DNA of 64,000 nucleotides from Barthelona sp. PCE (lineage: Eukaryota > Metamonada: BaSk clade): the NCBI GenBank assembly GCA_040285745.1, contig JAUFOR010000001.1:496001-560000 (forward strand), written 5' to 3'. The notes under the pieces were generated by a model that was given only the letters and a program-made list of their open reading frames with translations, did no database searches and had not been told where the DNA came from. Below, one piece after another: positions 1-11,300 of this stretch. A program made the translations under genes and the position numbers. Each line of letters starts with the position of its first letter. Within the stretch, counting starts at the first letter, position 1.

Positions 1-164
1 AAAAAGAATTCAAAGCTCTGTAGAAATTTAAAAAATAACAAACTAGTGTTATTTTTTATATTTAAACTTAAAATCACTGAAACATAGTATATAAAAAAAG
101 AGGTAAACAAGAAATCAAAATTTTTTCTTTTTCTCTCAAATTTATGTAAAAAAGTCATTTTTCG

Positions 165-303
165 TGTAGTTGATGGCAATCGGAATCTTGATGCACCCGA
201 AACCTAGATGACATACACTGATAGTGAGAGTTAAAGAATAATCCTAGCTAAGTTACTCGGACTCGAGTAACTGCTTTTCGATTTCTTTCCTGAATTCAAA
301 AAA
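165..303 (+). repeat. Element 1 split direct repeat A1
   Basis: 139 bp, identical to 6163-6301. It begins TGTAGTTGATGG and ends in an A run after CCTGAATTC. It marks the left end of element 1; upstream of it lies unrelated AT-rich sequence. Confidence 0.93.
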
Positions 304-424
304 AAAAAACCCGTCAAAGATTGATATACATTGAGATTTAAATCCTTTGTTCAATGTCGGGTTATGTAAATGAGGGAATAGAATATCTAAGTTTTGAAAT
401 TTAAAAACATACTGTAAGGAGCCC

Positions 425-1053
425 TTGTTGAGGGCCAGGGACATGGTAGTCGCCACCTTTGAGACTATGTACAGCCTCAGGGACACCCCAGACCTCGGGA
501 AGCTCAAGAAATCGTTTCACTTGAGCGGCATAGTACTACCTGTCCTATTGGCATCCTGGGTGCACACTGTAGATGAAATACCGCTGCTAAACCACAATGA
601 GCCCAGCCCCAGCGGGTTTGGGACAGAGGCAGCAGCGAGGGCGGCAAAGGGGAGCAGTACGCGTTACTCCTCCTCTTTATGGGCATGCCCACAGCGGAGG
701 CCACCGCTGGGATAATAAGAAAGGCAACAGCCGACCTTATCAGGTCGCGTGCAGGAATCGCACAAAAAGCTTGGGATATGCTCTTTGAGCTTGCGATTCC
801 TCAGCTAGATCGCGTCAGACATCTAGCACAAAGTACACGTAGGAAGCCCCAGGCGGCCAGTGACTTTGACGAGGCAGTCTTTAAGGCAGTCCTCAAGCCC
901 GCGAGTAACGTCGCGGAAGTACGTGATGAGATTGTCCCAACGTTCAAGGTGAAATCTCGCGGCGTCTCCCGATATGTCGAGGAGGCGCCTGAGGAGCCTG
1001 AGGCCCCACTTTGGTCACACCACAAGGGGGCACAGACCCAGAGGCCAGGGTAA
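425..1053 (+). pseudogene. Element 1 gag remnant
   Basis: Open stretches in two frames (about 425-715 and 679-1053) occupy the position where element 2 has gag. The second stretch has helical, charged sequence ending in a Pro/Glu-rich tail. No zinc knuckle or other nameable motif is visible, and no single frame spans the region. The gag assignment rests on position only. The sequence is richer in G+C than the flanking host DNA. Confidence 0.4.
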
Positions 1054-2612
1054 GGATGAATGATTTCCTTACCTCGCTGATAGCAGTCCAAGCCCGAAGG
1101 CTCCTCCAGTAATGGAAGAACTGCGAGAAACCCCTAAGAACCACACTTGAGAACTGTGAGAAATCCTTAAAAAACCACGTTGAAAAAACTGTGAGAAATC
1201 CGTAATAACCACTTTTGACACTACCAGGACCAGCAGCTACCTCGGCTGTAAGTCCTCCCCGGGAATCCCGGACGTTTTAGACAGGATGGGGGTCATCCCT
1301 GACAGCTCCTCTCGGCAAAGAGCCTTGAACGAGAGCGTCAGCTTCCCCAGCAACTCCTCAAATTCTCGAAAGAGAAGACAGTATCACGCTAGTCGTCTAA
1401 AAACGGTAGTCCCAGTGGTCCTAACCCACCGCGTCCTGGAGCTGACGGTAGCCATAGGCAGTGGCTGAGTACCTGATGAAGATCATCCTACTCACCATCA
1501 TCGGCCGTGGCGTCACCCATGAAAAGTCTAGTTTCATGAGGGCCTTGAGAAAAAATCTCGGTAACCGACGCCACATCTATGGCAGATTGTACGAGGGTCA
1601 TAAACTCCCCTGTGCAACCCCCTACCAGCACCTCGACGCTATTCGTCGACCTCCCGCCCCCTCCTGATGTCCCTAAGCGCAAGCAATCCAGGAGAGTGTA
1701 GGCAGGAGAAAGTGAGATGACGAATCTCTCACTTGTAAATCCCAGTTGAGAAACTGTCCGCATCTGTTATGCCGCCACAGCACCGTGAGGCGCTAGTTGG
1801 CCCGCATAACGACACCTTTTTCTCGAAATTCGAGGTTTATTGGAGGATCAAAGGCGCAGAAAGCGTAAAGCTGAAGCACGAAAAAAAGCGTCATTATCCC
1901 CAAACTTAAGGCAGATCTAGCGGCTGCCTCCCGCGATAGGGACTTATACATGGATATAGCGCTTGTCGCATCCCTATAATCCCACATTATCGCACCAGAA
2001 CCTGTTGAGGAGTTGCCACCAACACCAACACCAACACAACCTCACATATCCCCAGTTGTAGGCCCAGTAGGACCTACCCTGAGTGCTGAGTGGTTCAAAA
2101 CCGCCTTAACGTTGCGGTGCAGAAAAATGCCAGGCCATTCTCAGCCAGCATGGATGAACCCCAGCGTGGAGCGAGTGAGACAGTAAGTATACAGGCCCCT
2201 GACCTAACTGGTTGGGCTGAGCCATCTCCGCCAGCGTCTCTTGTGGACGCTATCCCCGGCCTAAAAATACGAGAGCTAGGAATATATCTAGACAAGGCAG
2301 AGAAATTCATGGAGTATACGTTACAGACGAGCCCACATGCGCCTCGTCAAACCCGTCAACGCATCGATACTATGAAAAAATCGCAGGTTTAAGTGACGAC
2401 CATTCCACCAACCTCCAATCGATGTTGACGCACGGAATATGCGCCCATCACGTCATGAGTAATCAAAAAACGTTTCTCAAATCCGTAAAAGACCGTTTAA
2501 CGGTCCATAAGAAAACTGGTTTGAGGATGGATCGCGCATCTCCCTCCTAGTACAGGAAAAGATAGAAAAAAGCGACGCCTTTGTTAAGCTGGATCATGAC
2601 CCAGCTTGGGAA
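1054..2612 (+). other. Element 1 internal region with no intact reading frame
   Basis: This lies between the gag-like remnant and the reverse transcriptase of element 1. Short open stretches such as 2090-2392 may be leftovers of the gag end or of the pol N-terminus, but I see no domain motif. A tandem-like stretch with repeated AAACCAC and GTGAGAAATCC words occurs near 1130-1215. Nothing else can be supported. Confidence 0.4.
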
Positions 2613-3410
2613 ATGTCGAAACCTCCTGTTGGCGTAAAAACAGCTTTTATTAAAATCGGTGTGGTGCCCAAAGGCATCGAAAAATCGGCCATTGTCGCCC
2701 TCAGCCAAGACTGGGCCAGCCGAGAAGACATTGAGGAGTACTTCGAAGATGTCTCAGTAAGTGATATAAGAATTATTACTGATTGCACCCCGATTAACGA
2801 CATGTTTAACATGTTCCCAATGGAACTGCCCAAGGTGCGGTTATTTAACCTGGTAAACCCGAACGATGATTTGTTCTCCATCGATGCATCCAACGGCTTC
2901 CATCTCATCCCCATTGCGGAAGACTTTCAAAAGTTCTTTACATTTTCCCTCAACGGTGGCTTTTACCGGTGCACAAAGTTGTGCTTCGGAGTCACGTTTG
3001 GCCCCGCTATATTCTCAGCGTTGATGAACCTAGCCCTAGCGCCTATGCGTGCTCTAGGTTACCAACTATGGGCCTACATAGACGATGTTTTCGGATGGCA
3101 ATCCCCAGATCGAAGAGGCAGATACCGTAGTGCCAGCGACGCCATGCGTCTGCTCAAGCTAATCTGTTTCTGGTTGGATATCACTATCAACAAGAAAAAA
3201 TCTGTCGAACCATGTAAGAAATTAGATGTGATAGGTTTCACCATCACATCTACCTTTGGACCGCCGGACGATCCAAATATGAAAGTGGCATTAGCACCAA
3301 GTGATGCTAATTGCCGTAAGATCGCGCTAAGGGCTCAAGAACTGGCCCACAAGCTTCATGCAAGGAAAAAAAGACTTCGTAGAACTTGCATCGAAGTGCA
3401 CGGCGTTTAG
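2613..3410 (+). pseudogene. Element 1 reverse transcriptase fragment
   Basis: This 265-codon open stretch carries reverse transcriptase motifs of the DIRS/Ngaro class: an IDASNGFHLIPI palm strand, a CFGVTFGPAIFS motif, and the catalytic box YIDDVFGW near 3075. Element 2 has counterparts of each at the same spacing. The frame is lost just after position 3360 around a run of seven A residues, where RNase H-linked sequence continues in another frame. The polymerase would be incomplete as it stands, so I call it a pseudogene fragment. A homopolymer sequencing error at this single point cannot be excluded. Confidence 0.8.
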
Positions 3411-4380
3411 AGCTGCTAGCAGAAAGCTACATGTCTCCGCCATTACGATCAATGCCATCATACACGAAGCACTAAAGAAAAGAAGAAAGGATAAAGATGG
3501 CATTCCTGGAAAAATAACCAAGTGGCTCATGACGAGATCGCTCACGATCGGCGATCAAGACCTGAAGGAGGTCCAGCATCATGAATACGGCCAGATCGAG
3601 GCCCAGCCAAAGGCAACAGACCCTACCAGCGGGTCTCCACTTGGATTCATTGGTACAAACGAGGCACACCACCTCGCGTGTACCCTTGCGAGTTTAGCCG
3701 ATCACGATTTTCCACCACAACCCCTTCTTTCCACCAGGAAAAAGCGGGTTTTTAATAAGTGACGCTGCTGTAAGTGAAGAGAAAATAAGTATCGCAGGCA
3801 CAGCTTTCGCAACGGATGATGTTGACGAAACCTGTTTCGAACACCTGCTACTTCGCAGTGGAGGCGGCATTGATCTTGCCAAGAATGAACTCATCGATAG
3901 GCTGAATATGCTATCAGCAAAAGATAAAGCGAAAGCGATCCAGAAAACAAAACTGTCGATCGCTTATGCAGAGACGGAACCCCTGATGGCTATGCTGCAC
4001 AGCCTCGGGTCCAAGCTATCCAACGGATATCTCGTTTTAGTATTGCGATAACACTTATGTGGTAGCTGCGACGTACAAACTAACGTCGTGCAATACTGTC
4101 CCCAATGATGCTGCCCGGACCTTGGCAAGAATATTCTGCCGAGAGAAGGACCTTGTTGTGGAAGCGATTTACGTTCCCTCTGTACTTAATCACCTTTCGG
4201 ACATGGCCTCGCGTGGAGAGCCAGTCTGCTGGAAACAATCGAGGGGAACCTTCCTTCAAGAGCTCGTTCCCCCAAAGGAGATTATAATTCTAAATTCTGT
4301 CGTCCCAAGCGCTTATGAGCCGGGCCATACCAGCCCCCCTCATAGCGAGAGCAAAACAGGACAAGAGCGGCCGCTCAGTT
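3358..4380 (+). pseudogene. Element 1 RNase H region
   Basis: This continues the pol similarity after the frameshift. The RNase H signature Y-C-D-N-T is read at 4041-4055, followed by an LSDMASRG motif that matches LPDSISRG of element 2. The codon just before the signature is TAG (4038-4040), where the intact element has TGG in VVWYCDN. That is a nonsense substitution, not an indel. The stretch 3763-4037 between them has no long open frame. The domain order RT, RNase H, linker, YR is as in intact Ngaro/DIRS pol. Confidence 0.7.
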
Positions 4381-4431
4381 GGCTGCATCCGGGTAATGAA
4401 CTTGTTTCGAAAAACACTCTAAAACTACTTA

Positions 4432-5189
4432 GTGTTTATGCCCGTATCGAGACGACAGGGACTGCCCAAGTTAATGGCACCCTTCTTAAAACTGAGAGAA
4501 GACAAAATTGATACAACACCAGTGTTTGAGGGACTGGAAGATATAATATACACAGTCCCCCGCTCTAAACCGAAGTTTGAGATAGATATGATCGGAAGAG
4601 AGAGCCACACAGTCGAACAGATGGTCCCTGCCCAGTCAGCAGCAGCGGCGTTAGAAATTATTTTACTAGCGGCCCTTAGGACCGGTGTTACTATCAGAGA
4701 AGTTACCACAACCTCTCCCATCCACACCCGTGTGGGGTATGGTATCGCAGTTCGTTCGTCCATGGAAAGAAATGTGCGAAATTACCATCAACCCGGAAAA
4801 AATTTTTCCCTGTCAAATCAAAGGCTGTACAAGCAGGAAGCTTGTGGAAGGGCGACACTGACTTCGTAAGGATAGATGTCCCCTTCATAGTGAGGAAACA
4901 TTTCAGGTTTCCAGCCGAAATAATGAGAGTAGACGAACTCCTGGCGCTGTTCTTAAGAAAAGGTTCCTTAAGCACAGCCAGGACCGCCATCAAGCGATTT
5001 AGACAGTACATTGAAGCTAATCAGAATGCAATAAGGAGGATGTATGGCTGGATAAAAAATCCAAGCCACTGCAAACTGTTAGTAGGTTTACGCATAGCTG
5101 ACCTAGTGGAGAGAGCCGAAAAGGGCGAATCGCCCGAAGGCAACACAGCCCAAATCCTGCATTACAAGAGTAGCACTCTTGATGCATAA
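4432..5189 (+). pseudogene. Element 1 RNase H-to-recombinase linker
   Basis: Two open stretches (4432-4869 and 4842-5189) in different frames. The first contains YTVPRSKPK and SAAAALEIILL, which match YTVPLSNMA and SAATSLEIVIL in the linker of element 2. The second has DELLALFLRKGS and a helical segment, matching DEVLELFLKKGA at the start of the recombinase core-binding region. Neither stretch is an independent gene. No DAM-type methyltransferase motif is visible, which favours Ngaro over PAT/DIRS. Confidence 0.65.
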
Positions 5190-5344
5190 GGATCCCTTCT
5201 AAGAAACTCTTTAAGAGTTATTAGACTGCTTACAACCGGCTGCTGGGAGGACGCCTGAGATACAGACAGGCAGTACCTCATTTCAGCTCGTACAAAGATC
5301 ATAACCGACGAAAGCGGAGCAATCCCCAAATCACACAGTTATAA

Positions 5345-6062
5345 ATGCGCTATAAGAGCGTCTGTGGTCCAGAAGCTGCTGTTCCTCGTCCAAGAGAGAG
5401 CCCACGAGACTATCGTAGAGCCCCAAAAGGACAAAAAATTTCTCCACGAGACCAAATAAGTGCTATGGTCTCACAGGAGGTGGAACAATGCATCCTGGAC
5501 TGCCAAATACTGTCGATCCACTACATTCTCGGTTGTAGATCGGGAGAATTGAATTTTATAGAAAAACGACACCTTGAGATCACTCTTCATGAAAACAGCA
5601 TGGAGCAATCCCTCTCAGTGATAATCCCAAAGCGTAAAACGCATGGGAAAAGCCGAAAAGGACGTTTTGTAACAACTCCCCAAAAAATATTGGTACGAAA
5701 GTGTATTTGCGCCGTTTACTGTGCATGTACTCGAAACAAAGCGGCAGGGCACCGCGTTACTCCTCAGTAGAGGAGCAAAAGACCGGGAAGCAAAAATTCT
5801 AAAAAGGTTTAACACCGTCTTTGACGATCCAAACCTCATAGGTGCACCGCCTGGAGCGAGATTCAACCCCCACGCCATAAGAGCGGGGAGATGCCAAGAT
5901 ATTATCAAAATTCATGGTGACAAAGACACAGCCAGACAGATTGGGGGCTGGAGCGCCAATGAAACCATGAATAAGTATTACCTGGATATTCACGACCTGG
6001 AGTACGCCATGCCGGGGGAACTGTACAGTATAAACCAGATACGAGAATGGGCGGTATCTTGA
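5345..6062 (+). pseudogene. Element 1 tyrosine recombinase, frameshifted
   Basis: The catalytic domain of a tyrosine recombinase is split over two frames, 5345-5770 and 5721-6062. The first part has LGCRSGELNFIE with the first catalytic Arg. The second part has HAIRAGR (His and second Arg), IGGWS (Trp) and NKYY (nucleophile Tyr region). The stop codon TGA at 6060-6062 lies within repeat B1, so the end of pol is part of the repeat, as in element 2. All five catalytic positions can be found if the two frames are considered together, but no single frame encodes them. Confidence 0.75.
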
Positions 6063-6162
6063 TTGATCCGTACCCGTCCTGTCTAACGGTTCGTTCTGTC
6101 TGCCCTCCCAACATGCAGGCTGTCACTTCAGTAAACCATCCAAGGTGTAGGATAGAGGATAA
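6050..6162 (+). repeat. Element 1 split direct repeat B1
   Basis: 113 bp, starting GGCGGTATCTTGATTGATCC and ending GAGGATAA, directly abutting A2. It is identical to the B2 copy, which is split by element 2 into 6575-6598 and 12681-12769. Confidence 0.92.
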
Positions 6163-6301
6163 TGTAGTTGATGGCAATCGGAATCTTGATGCACCCGAAA
6201 CCTAGATGACATACACTGATAGTGAGAGTTAAAGAATAATCCTAGCTAAGTTACTCGGACTCGAGTAACTGCTTTTCGATTTCTTTCCTGAATTCAAAAA
6301 A
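6163..6301 (+). repeat. Element 1 split direct repeat A2
   Basis: 139 bp, identical to A1 at 165-303 and abutting B1 with no spacer. The B1-A2 junction is the sequence expected in the circular DNA intermediate of this class. Confidence 0.92.
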
Positions 6302-6574
6302 TTAAAAAAGACAAAAAAACCAGAAAGTTAAATTTCAAGCATAAATCTTCGAAACTTTTTGTTGTTTTTCCGTGAGCTTGGAAAAAACTACTCCGCACAC
6401 ATTCTGTGCTGGATTATCCAAGAAAGTCTTTCATCATCTTCTGCATAAATTATATCCTAGTGCAGAAAGAACGCAGGTAAGTTTTATCAAGAAATTTTAC
6501 AAAAAATTTCATCATATTTTCTCAATAGCGAGACAGTTAGCCACTAATCATGGCTCTACGGGTACGTAGCGTGC
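6302..6574. other. 273-bp segment between A2 and B2 of element 1
   Basis: In element 2 the A2 and B2 repeats are separated by one base, but here 273 bp of AT-rich sequence separates them. It contains a 66-codon open stretch (6372-6569) without recognisable motifs. It may be part of the element with no matching copy elsewhere in the window, or an insertion. Confidence 0.45.
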
Positions 6575-6598
6575 GGCGGTATCTTGATTGATCCGTAC
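6575..6598 (+). repeat. Element 1 repeat B2, left part
   Basis: 24 bp identical to the first 24 bp of B1. It ends GATCCGTAC exactly where element 2 begins with GGTGAC. Confidence 0.9.
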
Positions 6599-6731
6599 GG
6601 TGACATACAGGCGCTAGCCTTCAGACTTTATACTTGAGGTAGTAAACAGCGGAGGGGGACGAAGCGAACCGTCATGTGTAGTAGGTGTCCGTAGGACCCG
6701 ATACGGTTTTTCTTACCTTTTTCAAAAAAAA
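6599..6731 (+). repeat. Element 2 split direct repeat A1
   Basis: 133 bp, starting GGTGACATACAGGCG and ending in eight A residues after CCTTTTTC. It is repeated at 12449-12581. The gag start codon follows 37 bp later, so A1 probably holds the promoter or RNA start. Confidence 0.93.
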
Positions 6732-6768
6732 TCTTACTTTAGTATTGCTGCGCAAGAAATTAATTGCA

Positions 6769-8265
6769 ATGACATACTTTAGAGCGGAAAGGCAAACGAA
6801 AGAACAAGTTGCGCGCGCTATCCAGCATAGATGCGAGACGTATATTGCGCGCCTGAGTGTCGTGGTTATGGAGACCTTGTGCAAGGTCCACGAGGCGGAT
6901 CCCGCCGGTAAAGCCCACCTGATTGAGGCTCTCCCGAGTTACGGGCGCGGCGAGTTCGCCGACGTAATGCTCTCACCGTGCGTGTTGAGCGAGGACTTCC
7001 GGGGGTGGTTACAAGCATTGGGCGAAGATGAAAGTCAACAAGGTGTTGACAAGGTCCTTCCAGCAATTTCCTTTAGCCTAGAGAGGTTTAGGGAACTTGC
7101 AAATCTTTTCGGCATGCGCCCATCCGAGTCATTAGCCAAGAATATTGAGGAGTCGGACATTAGAGGAGTCCGGGAGATGATTAGAGCTGCCGCAAATCAC
7201 TGGAAGGCAGCTCCGGCTCTCATAACGCAGGAACTGGATGCGTTCACGGCAGCAAGGAGGGAGGCTGACAAGATCGAGGGAATATCGGACGTCGACAAGA
7301 AACAGCTCATCAAGACGATTACGCAACAGGTAACGCATGCGAAGGAGCAGGCGCTGAACGAGACGCGGAAGCAGACAATGGCCGCGTGGGAAGAAGAACC
7401 ATCCGATGACGAGACCGACACCCAGCACACGTCTTCGAATGCAGGAATGAACACCGCCATGCAGATCGCAAGGGACGCTACCGCTTTGGTGAGCGAGACG
7501 ATGAAAGAGGCCAGGCAGAGTAGGATGAGAGCCACAACCTATAACGAACCTTTCGATGCGGGCATCCAACAAGACAAACTACTCAGGAAGGTCAAACACC
7601 AATGGCAAAGAGGTCTGACATACGATAAGTTTACTGCCGCCATGGACAAGTTCCTCGAGGCGGAGATAAAGCGCAACCCCACGATCTTCGCTGGCGACAT
7701 TGATCTCGGGCTCTGGAAAGTGGACGACGTCCTTCCGGACGCGTTTGTCGAGGAGGTGACGGACGACCACAAGGATAATTGGTTCCGCGAGTGGCAAATT
7801 CGTCTGAGGGACTTCAAGACGATCTACGAGGACAAGGTCGGATCCCAGTATGAACACGAGTGGCAAACCAAGCGTTTGTACTTACTGATGGAAGCCGCAG
7901 CGGAAATGGCGTTGGGAGACACTCTCCTACTAATCGGCAAGCTGTATGAGGAACGGCCACACCTCATCCCGACCTTCATCGCTGCCGTCTCTCCATATGG
8001 TCCCAGCCGGGCCAACAGGGCGTCAGGTATCTACAACGACGAACTCAACGTCGACCACGTGCCTGACAACTGGGTTGACGAGAATCGCGTGAAGCAATTC
8101 CTCACTAAGACGCTGGGAGTCGGTAGCTCCGGCATCATGGTCGAGTTTGACCCCACCGCCACCAAGAAGGCGTTCAACCATTCCACGAGAGCCCCCAAGC
8201 GCACGCACCGTCCTAAGACGCAAAAGAAGAAACAAGCGTTTAGCGCCAAAGAGGAGGAGAAGTGA
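6769..8265 (+). CDS. Gag-like protein of element 2
   Basis: 498 aa from the first in-frame ATG (MTYFRAERQ). By position it is the structural protein that would package the element's RNA in the cytoplasm. The sequence is mostly helical and charged, with a Glu/Asp-rich stretch near residues 205-225 and a basic tail (KRTHRPKTQKKKQAF) that could bind RNA. No CCHC zinc knuckle is visible. The frame is open upstream to 6685 without an ATG. It ends at TGA 8263-8265, and the same frame stays open through pol to 12432, so part of the product is probably extended into a Gag-Pol fusion. Naming it Gag rests on position and the basic tail, since Ngaro/DIRS Gags are poorly conserved. Confidence 0.75.
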   Translation: MTYFRAERQTKEQVARAIQHRCETYIARLSVVVMETLCKVHEADPAGKAHLIEALPSYGRGEFADVMLSPCVLSEDFRGWLQALGEDESQQGVDKVLPAISFSLERFRELANLFGMRPSESLAKNIEESDIRGVREMIRAAANHWKAAPALITQELDAFTAARREADKIEGISDVDKKQLIKTITQQVTHAKEQALNETRKQTMAAWEEEPSDDETDTQHTSSNAGMNTAMQIARDATALVSETMKEARQSRMRATTYNEPFDAGIQQDKLLRKVKHQWQRGLTYDKFTAAMDKFLEAEIKRNPTIFAGDIDLGLWKVDDVLPDAFVEEVTDDHKDNWFREWQIRLRDFKTIYEDKVGSQYEHEWQTKRLYLLMEAAAEMALGDTLLLIGKLYEERPHLIPTFIAAVSPYGPSRANRASGIYNDELNVDHVPDNWVDENRVKQFLTKTLGVGSSGIMVEFDPTATKKAFNHSTRAPKRTHRPKTQKKKQAFSAKEEEK

Positions 8266-8326
8266 AATCGTTCGTCTCCCCCCGCGCGTGATAGTAAATA
8301 TCTATCTGACAAGGGTGTGGGAGACG
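8263..8326 (+). promoter_or_regulatory. Putative UGA readthrough signal between gag and pol
   Basis: The gag stop TGA (8263-8265) is the only stop between gag and pol in this frame. Seven nucleotides downstream CGTCTCCC (8273-8280) can pair perfectly with GGGAGACG (8319-8326). Inside the loop GATAG (8290-8294) can pair with CTATC (8302-8306). A stop codon followed after about 8 nt by RNA structure is the layout of the gammaretroviral gag-pol readthrough signal. Function is inferred; translation reinitiation or an internal start are alternatives. Confidence 0.6.
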
Positions 8327-11300
8327 CAAATGATCCCAATGCGGTCACAGCGCTCGCGGACAGGGTCGGCGAGCTCTCCATCGAGAACGTCAAATTGAAG
8401 AAGGAGATCAAGAGCCTCAAGAAGGAAATCCCTAAGAAGCAGCTCAAAGCCGCGAAGATGGAACTTCGCGCAGCTACCAAACTCGTGGAGCTCGAAGACA
8501 AAAGACTAGAAGCCATTAAAGCTCGGGAAAGGAGCACACAGAAAACAAAAGCACCTGAGGACGTTAAACGGGATAAGCCCCGTAAGGAGAAAGCACCAAC
8601 AGCTACTAGCGTGCAGAAGATGATCTCCAAGGAGATCAACAAACTCAAACACGAGGTTGTAGATGAGCGGAATAACGTCCAAATCTCAAGGAATCCGAAG
8701 GAGGTAGTCGGCACAGACACCATGCAGTGGCCGGCCGCGGCGCCACCAGTAGCTCTGCTGAAGCACCTCCCACCCGACATCTTCCAGAAGGGCGGCCCAA
8801 GTCAACGAGTACTCAAAGAGGTGGTCCTAGGGGTTACCGGAACATGGGATATCCTCGGAACAGACCAGATGAAGATCAATTCAGCCGACACGCCCACGGA
8901 ACAGTTCGTTAGGGACGCCGCGCGCGTCGCTGGCCTCAGCTGCGAAGAAATTGAGAAGACAGTCCGACTGCTCGTGACTGAGGGCGTAACGCGCGACATG
9001 GTCGTTATCGAAGGAAAGAAGCCTCGCAGGCAGGAGCCAGTACGTCACTGGTACAAAGACGACGCCGTCGAATTGAACCTGGCCGTAACCGCGCTCAAAA
9101 GTAAGGACCTGATCAAAGAGGTCCCCATCGAAGAGATCGAGGACGAACGAAGGGCATTCATTTCCATCGGCGCGGTCCCGAAGAATGCAGAACCGGACTC
9201 AAACAACATGTTCGCTCCGACGCAGAAGTTCGAATTTGACGTCACATCGCCGGACAACGAGCACAGGGTTATCGTCGACTGTACTAACACGAACTCTATG
9301 TTCGCCAACATTCCAATGGAACTCATCAAAACCCACTCTCTCGAGATTGTCATGGGTGGCAATCTCATGTATTCCGTCGACGCAAAGGATGGTTTCACGC
9401 TCATTCCACTGGACGAAGAGCTACAAAAACTGTTCTCATTTACACACGAAGGTAAGCTTTATCAATGCACTAGAATGCCGTTCGGAGTTTCATTCGGCCC
9501 GGCCATCTTCGCCCGCATGATGAACCTGGCAACGACCGCAATGCGTGCGTTGGGATTCAACATCTGGAGCTACGTCGACGACGCTTTCGGATGGGAACGA
9601 TCCCTCAGCAAAGCGAGGAACTCGATGATGCTGTTCATAATCATCGCGTCGAAACTTGGCATCAAGCTAAACTACAAAAAGTCCGTCAGTCCTTCGTACA
9701 AATTGGACATCATCGGCTACACGCTGAGCACCGACGACCAGTCTGACGGCGGCCGGCTAGTCTCAACAATTAGACCGTCGGACAAGAACATCAGAAAGAT
9801 CAAAGAGATGGCTCGCGTAATGCGAAATAGAATCGACACAGCAGAACAAATCCCTGTCAGGGACATCATGAAGCTCGATGGCAAACTTGTATCATTTGCC
9901 AACGCTTCGACGATTCTTCAGCGGGTTCACCTACAGCTACAAGCAGTACTGAAGGATCTCGACGCCCAATACGATAACGCGATATTTGACTCGAGCAGGA
10001 ACAAGGGCCTACGCCTTCTCCTACCTCTTCCACTAGCCGACGCACTCACGAGGATCGTTGAATGTAACTTTGAACCGAAGACGCTGAGCTGCGGTAGAGC
10101 TAAGGTAACATTACTGAGCGACGCCATGAAGGACCAGAAACATATAGGCATTGGAGCGAAGGCATACCCAGACGACGACCAAGAGCTCTCGTTTGAACTT
10201 CTCCACAGGATGGGAGTGAACGAGCAAGGAGCAAGAAGGATGTTGACACTTCTCGACGATCTGCCAGAACAGGAAAGAGTAGACATCGAGCAGAACACTG
10301 TCGCAACAATCGCGGAGCAGGAGATGGTACCGATCGTCGAGCTACTCAAGACTAAGGGCAGACAGCTGAGGAACACCGAAGTCGTCTGGTATTGCGACAA
10401 CACGAACGTATGCGCCGCTGTCGCGAAGGGCTACAGCAAAAACAAGGTCCTCAACAAGGGGGCCCGCATAGTGATGGAGCTGTGCGAAATGTGGGACGTG
10501 ATCGTCACACCAATCTACATCAACTCAGAACAGAATTATCTTCCAGACAGCATCTCAAGAGGAGCATCGTCGGAGTCGTGGACCAACTCTACGACATTCG
10601 TGCACGAGATTCTCCCAGCTAGGGTAATCGAGTTCAAGACATCCGTCGTCGCAAGCCTCTACGAACCTGGACACATCCCAGCACTGTACGTCCGCGGTTT
10701 CCAGCCCACAAAAGGAAAGTCCAGGAGATCAACGAAAGCCGCACATGTGACAAGACAATGTCTCGGACAAGACCTTATCTCTCTAGGCGAGTATGACCTC
10801 AAACGGAATGCGCTCAAGGTCGACAATGTTGCGAATGGGACTGCACACTGTACAGGTAAGCTCAAAATCGTCGAAGGATTCGATGACACAAGATACACCG
10901 TCCCTCTATCGAATATGGCGATCATCACGAGAGACAACGAAAGAATCGAGGCAACAGTTCCGACTTACTCCGCAGCCACAAGCTTAGAGATAGTCATTCT
11001 CAAAGTGTGCAGAACCGGCGCGGAAGTAGATGTGATCCTCCCCGGACCACTCCCGTCTTGCCCATTGTGGGCTACAATCGCACAAAAGACCATCCCATTA
11101 AGTGACGGATCCATAAAGATAAGAGTTACGAGAGAAAAGGTTCTCGGCGGCGAACCCGAGGACTACAAGCCCGCTGGAGCACGCACTCAGAACCCGGTAC
11201 AGGTACGGGGCAAATCACTATCTCTGGCAGACCTGTTCGCCATCCCACCGTCGATGGACTACGACGAAGTGCTCGAACTCTTTCTGAAAAAAGGAGCGCA

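Noticed and set aside
8263-8265. UGA as a reassigned sense codon in this genome
   Set aside because: SMC1 ends at UGA exactly where the family's C-terminus is expected, and the host genes seen here keep family-length proteins without internal UGA, so a standard code with readthrough in the element is simpler.
8031-8780. 249-codon open frame antisense to the gag/pol junction of element 2
   Set aside because: Serine/leucine-rich shadow of the Lys/Glu-rich coding strand; it crosses the readthrough site by chance and has no motif.
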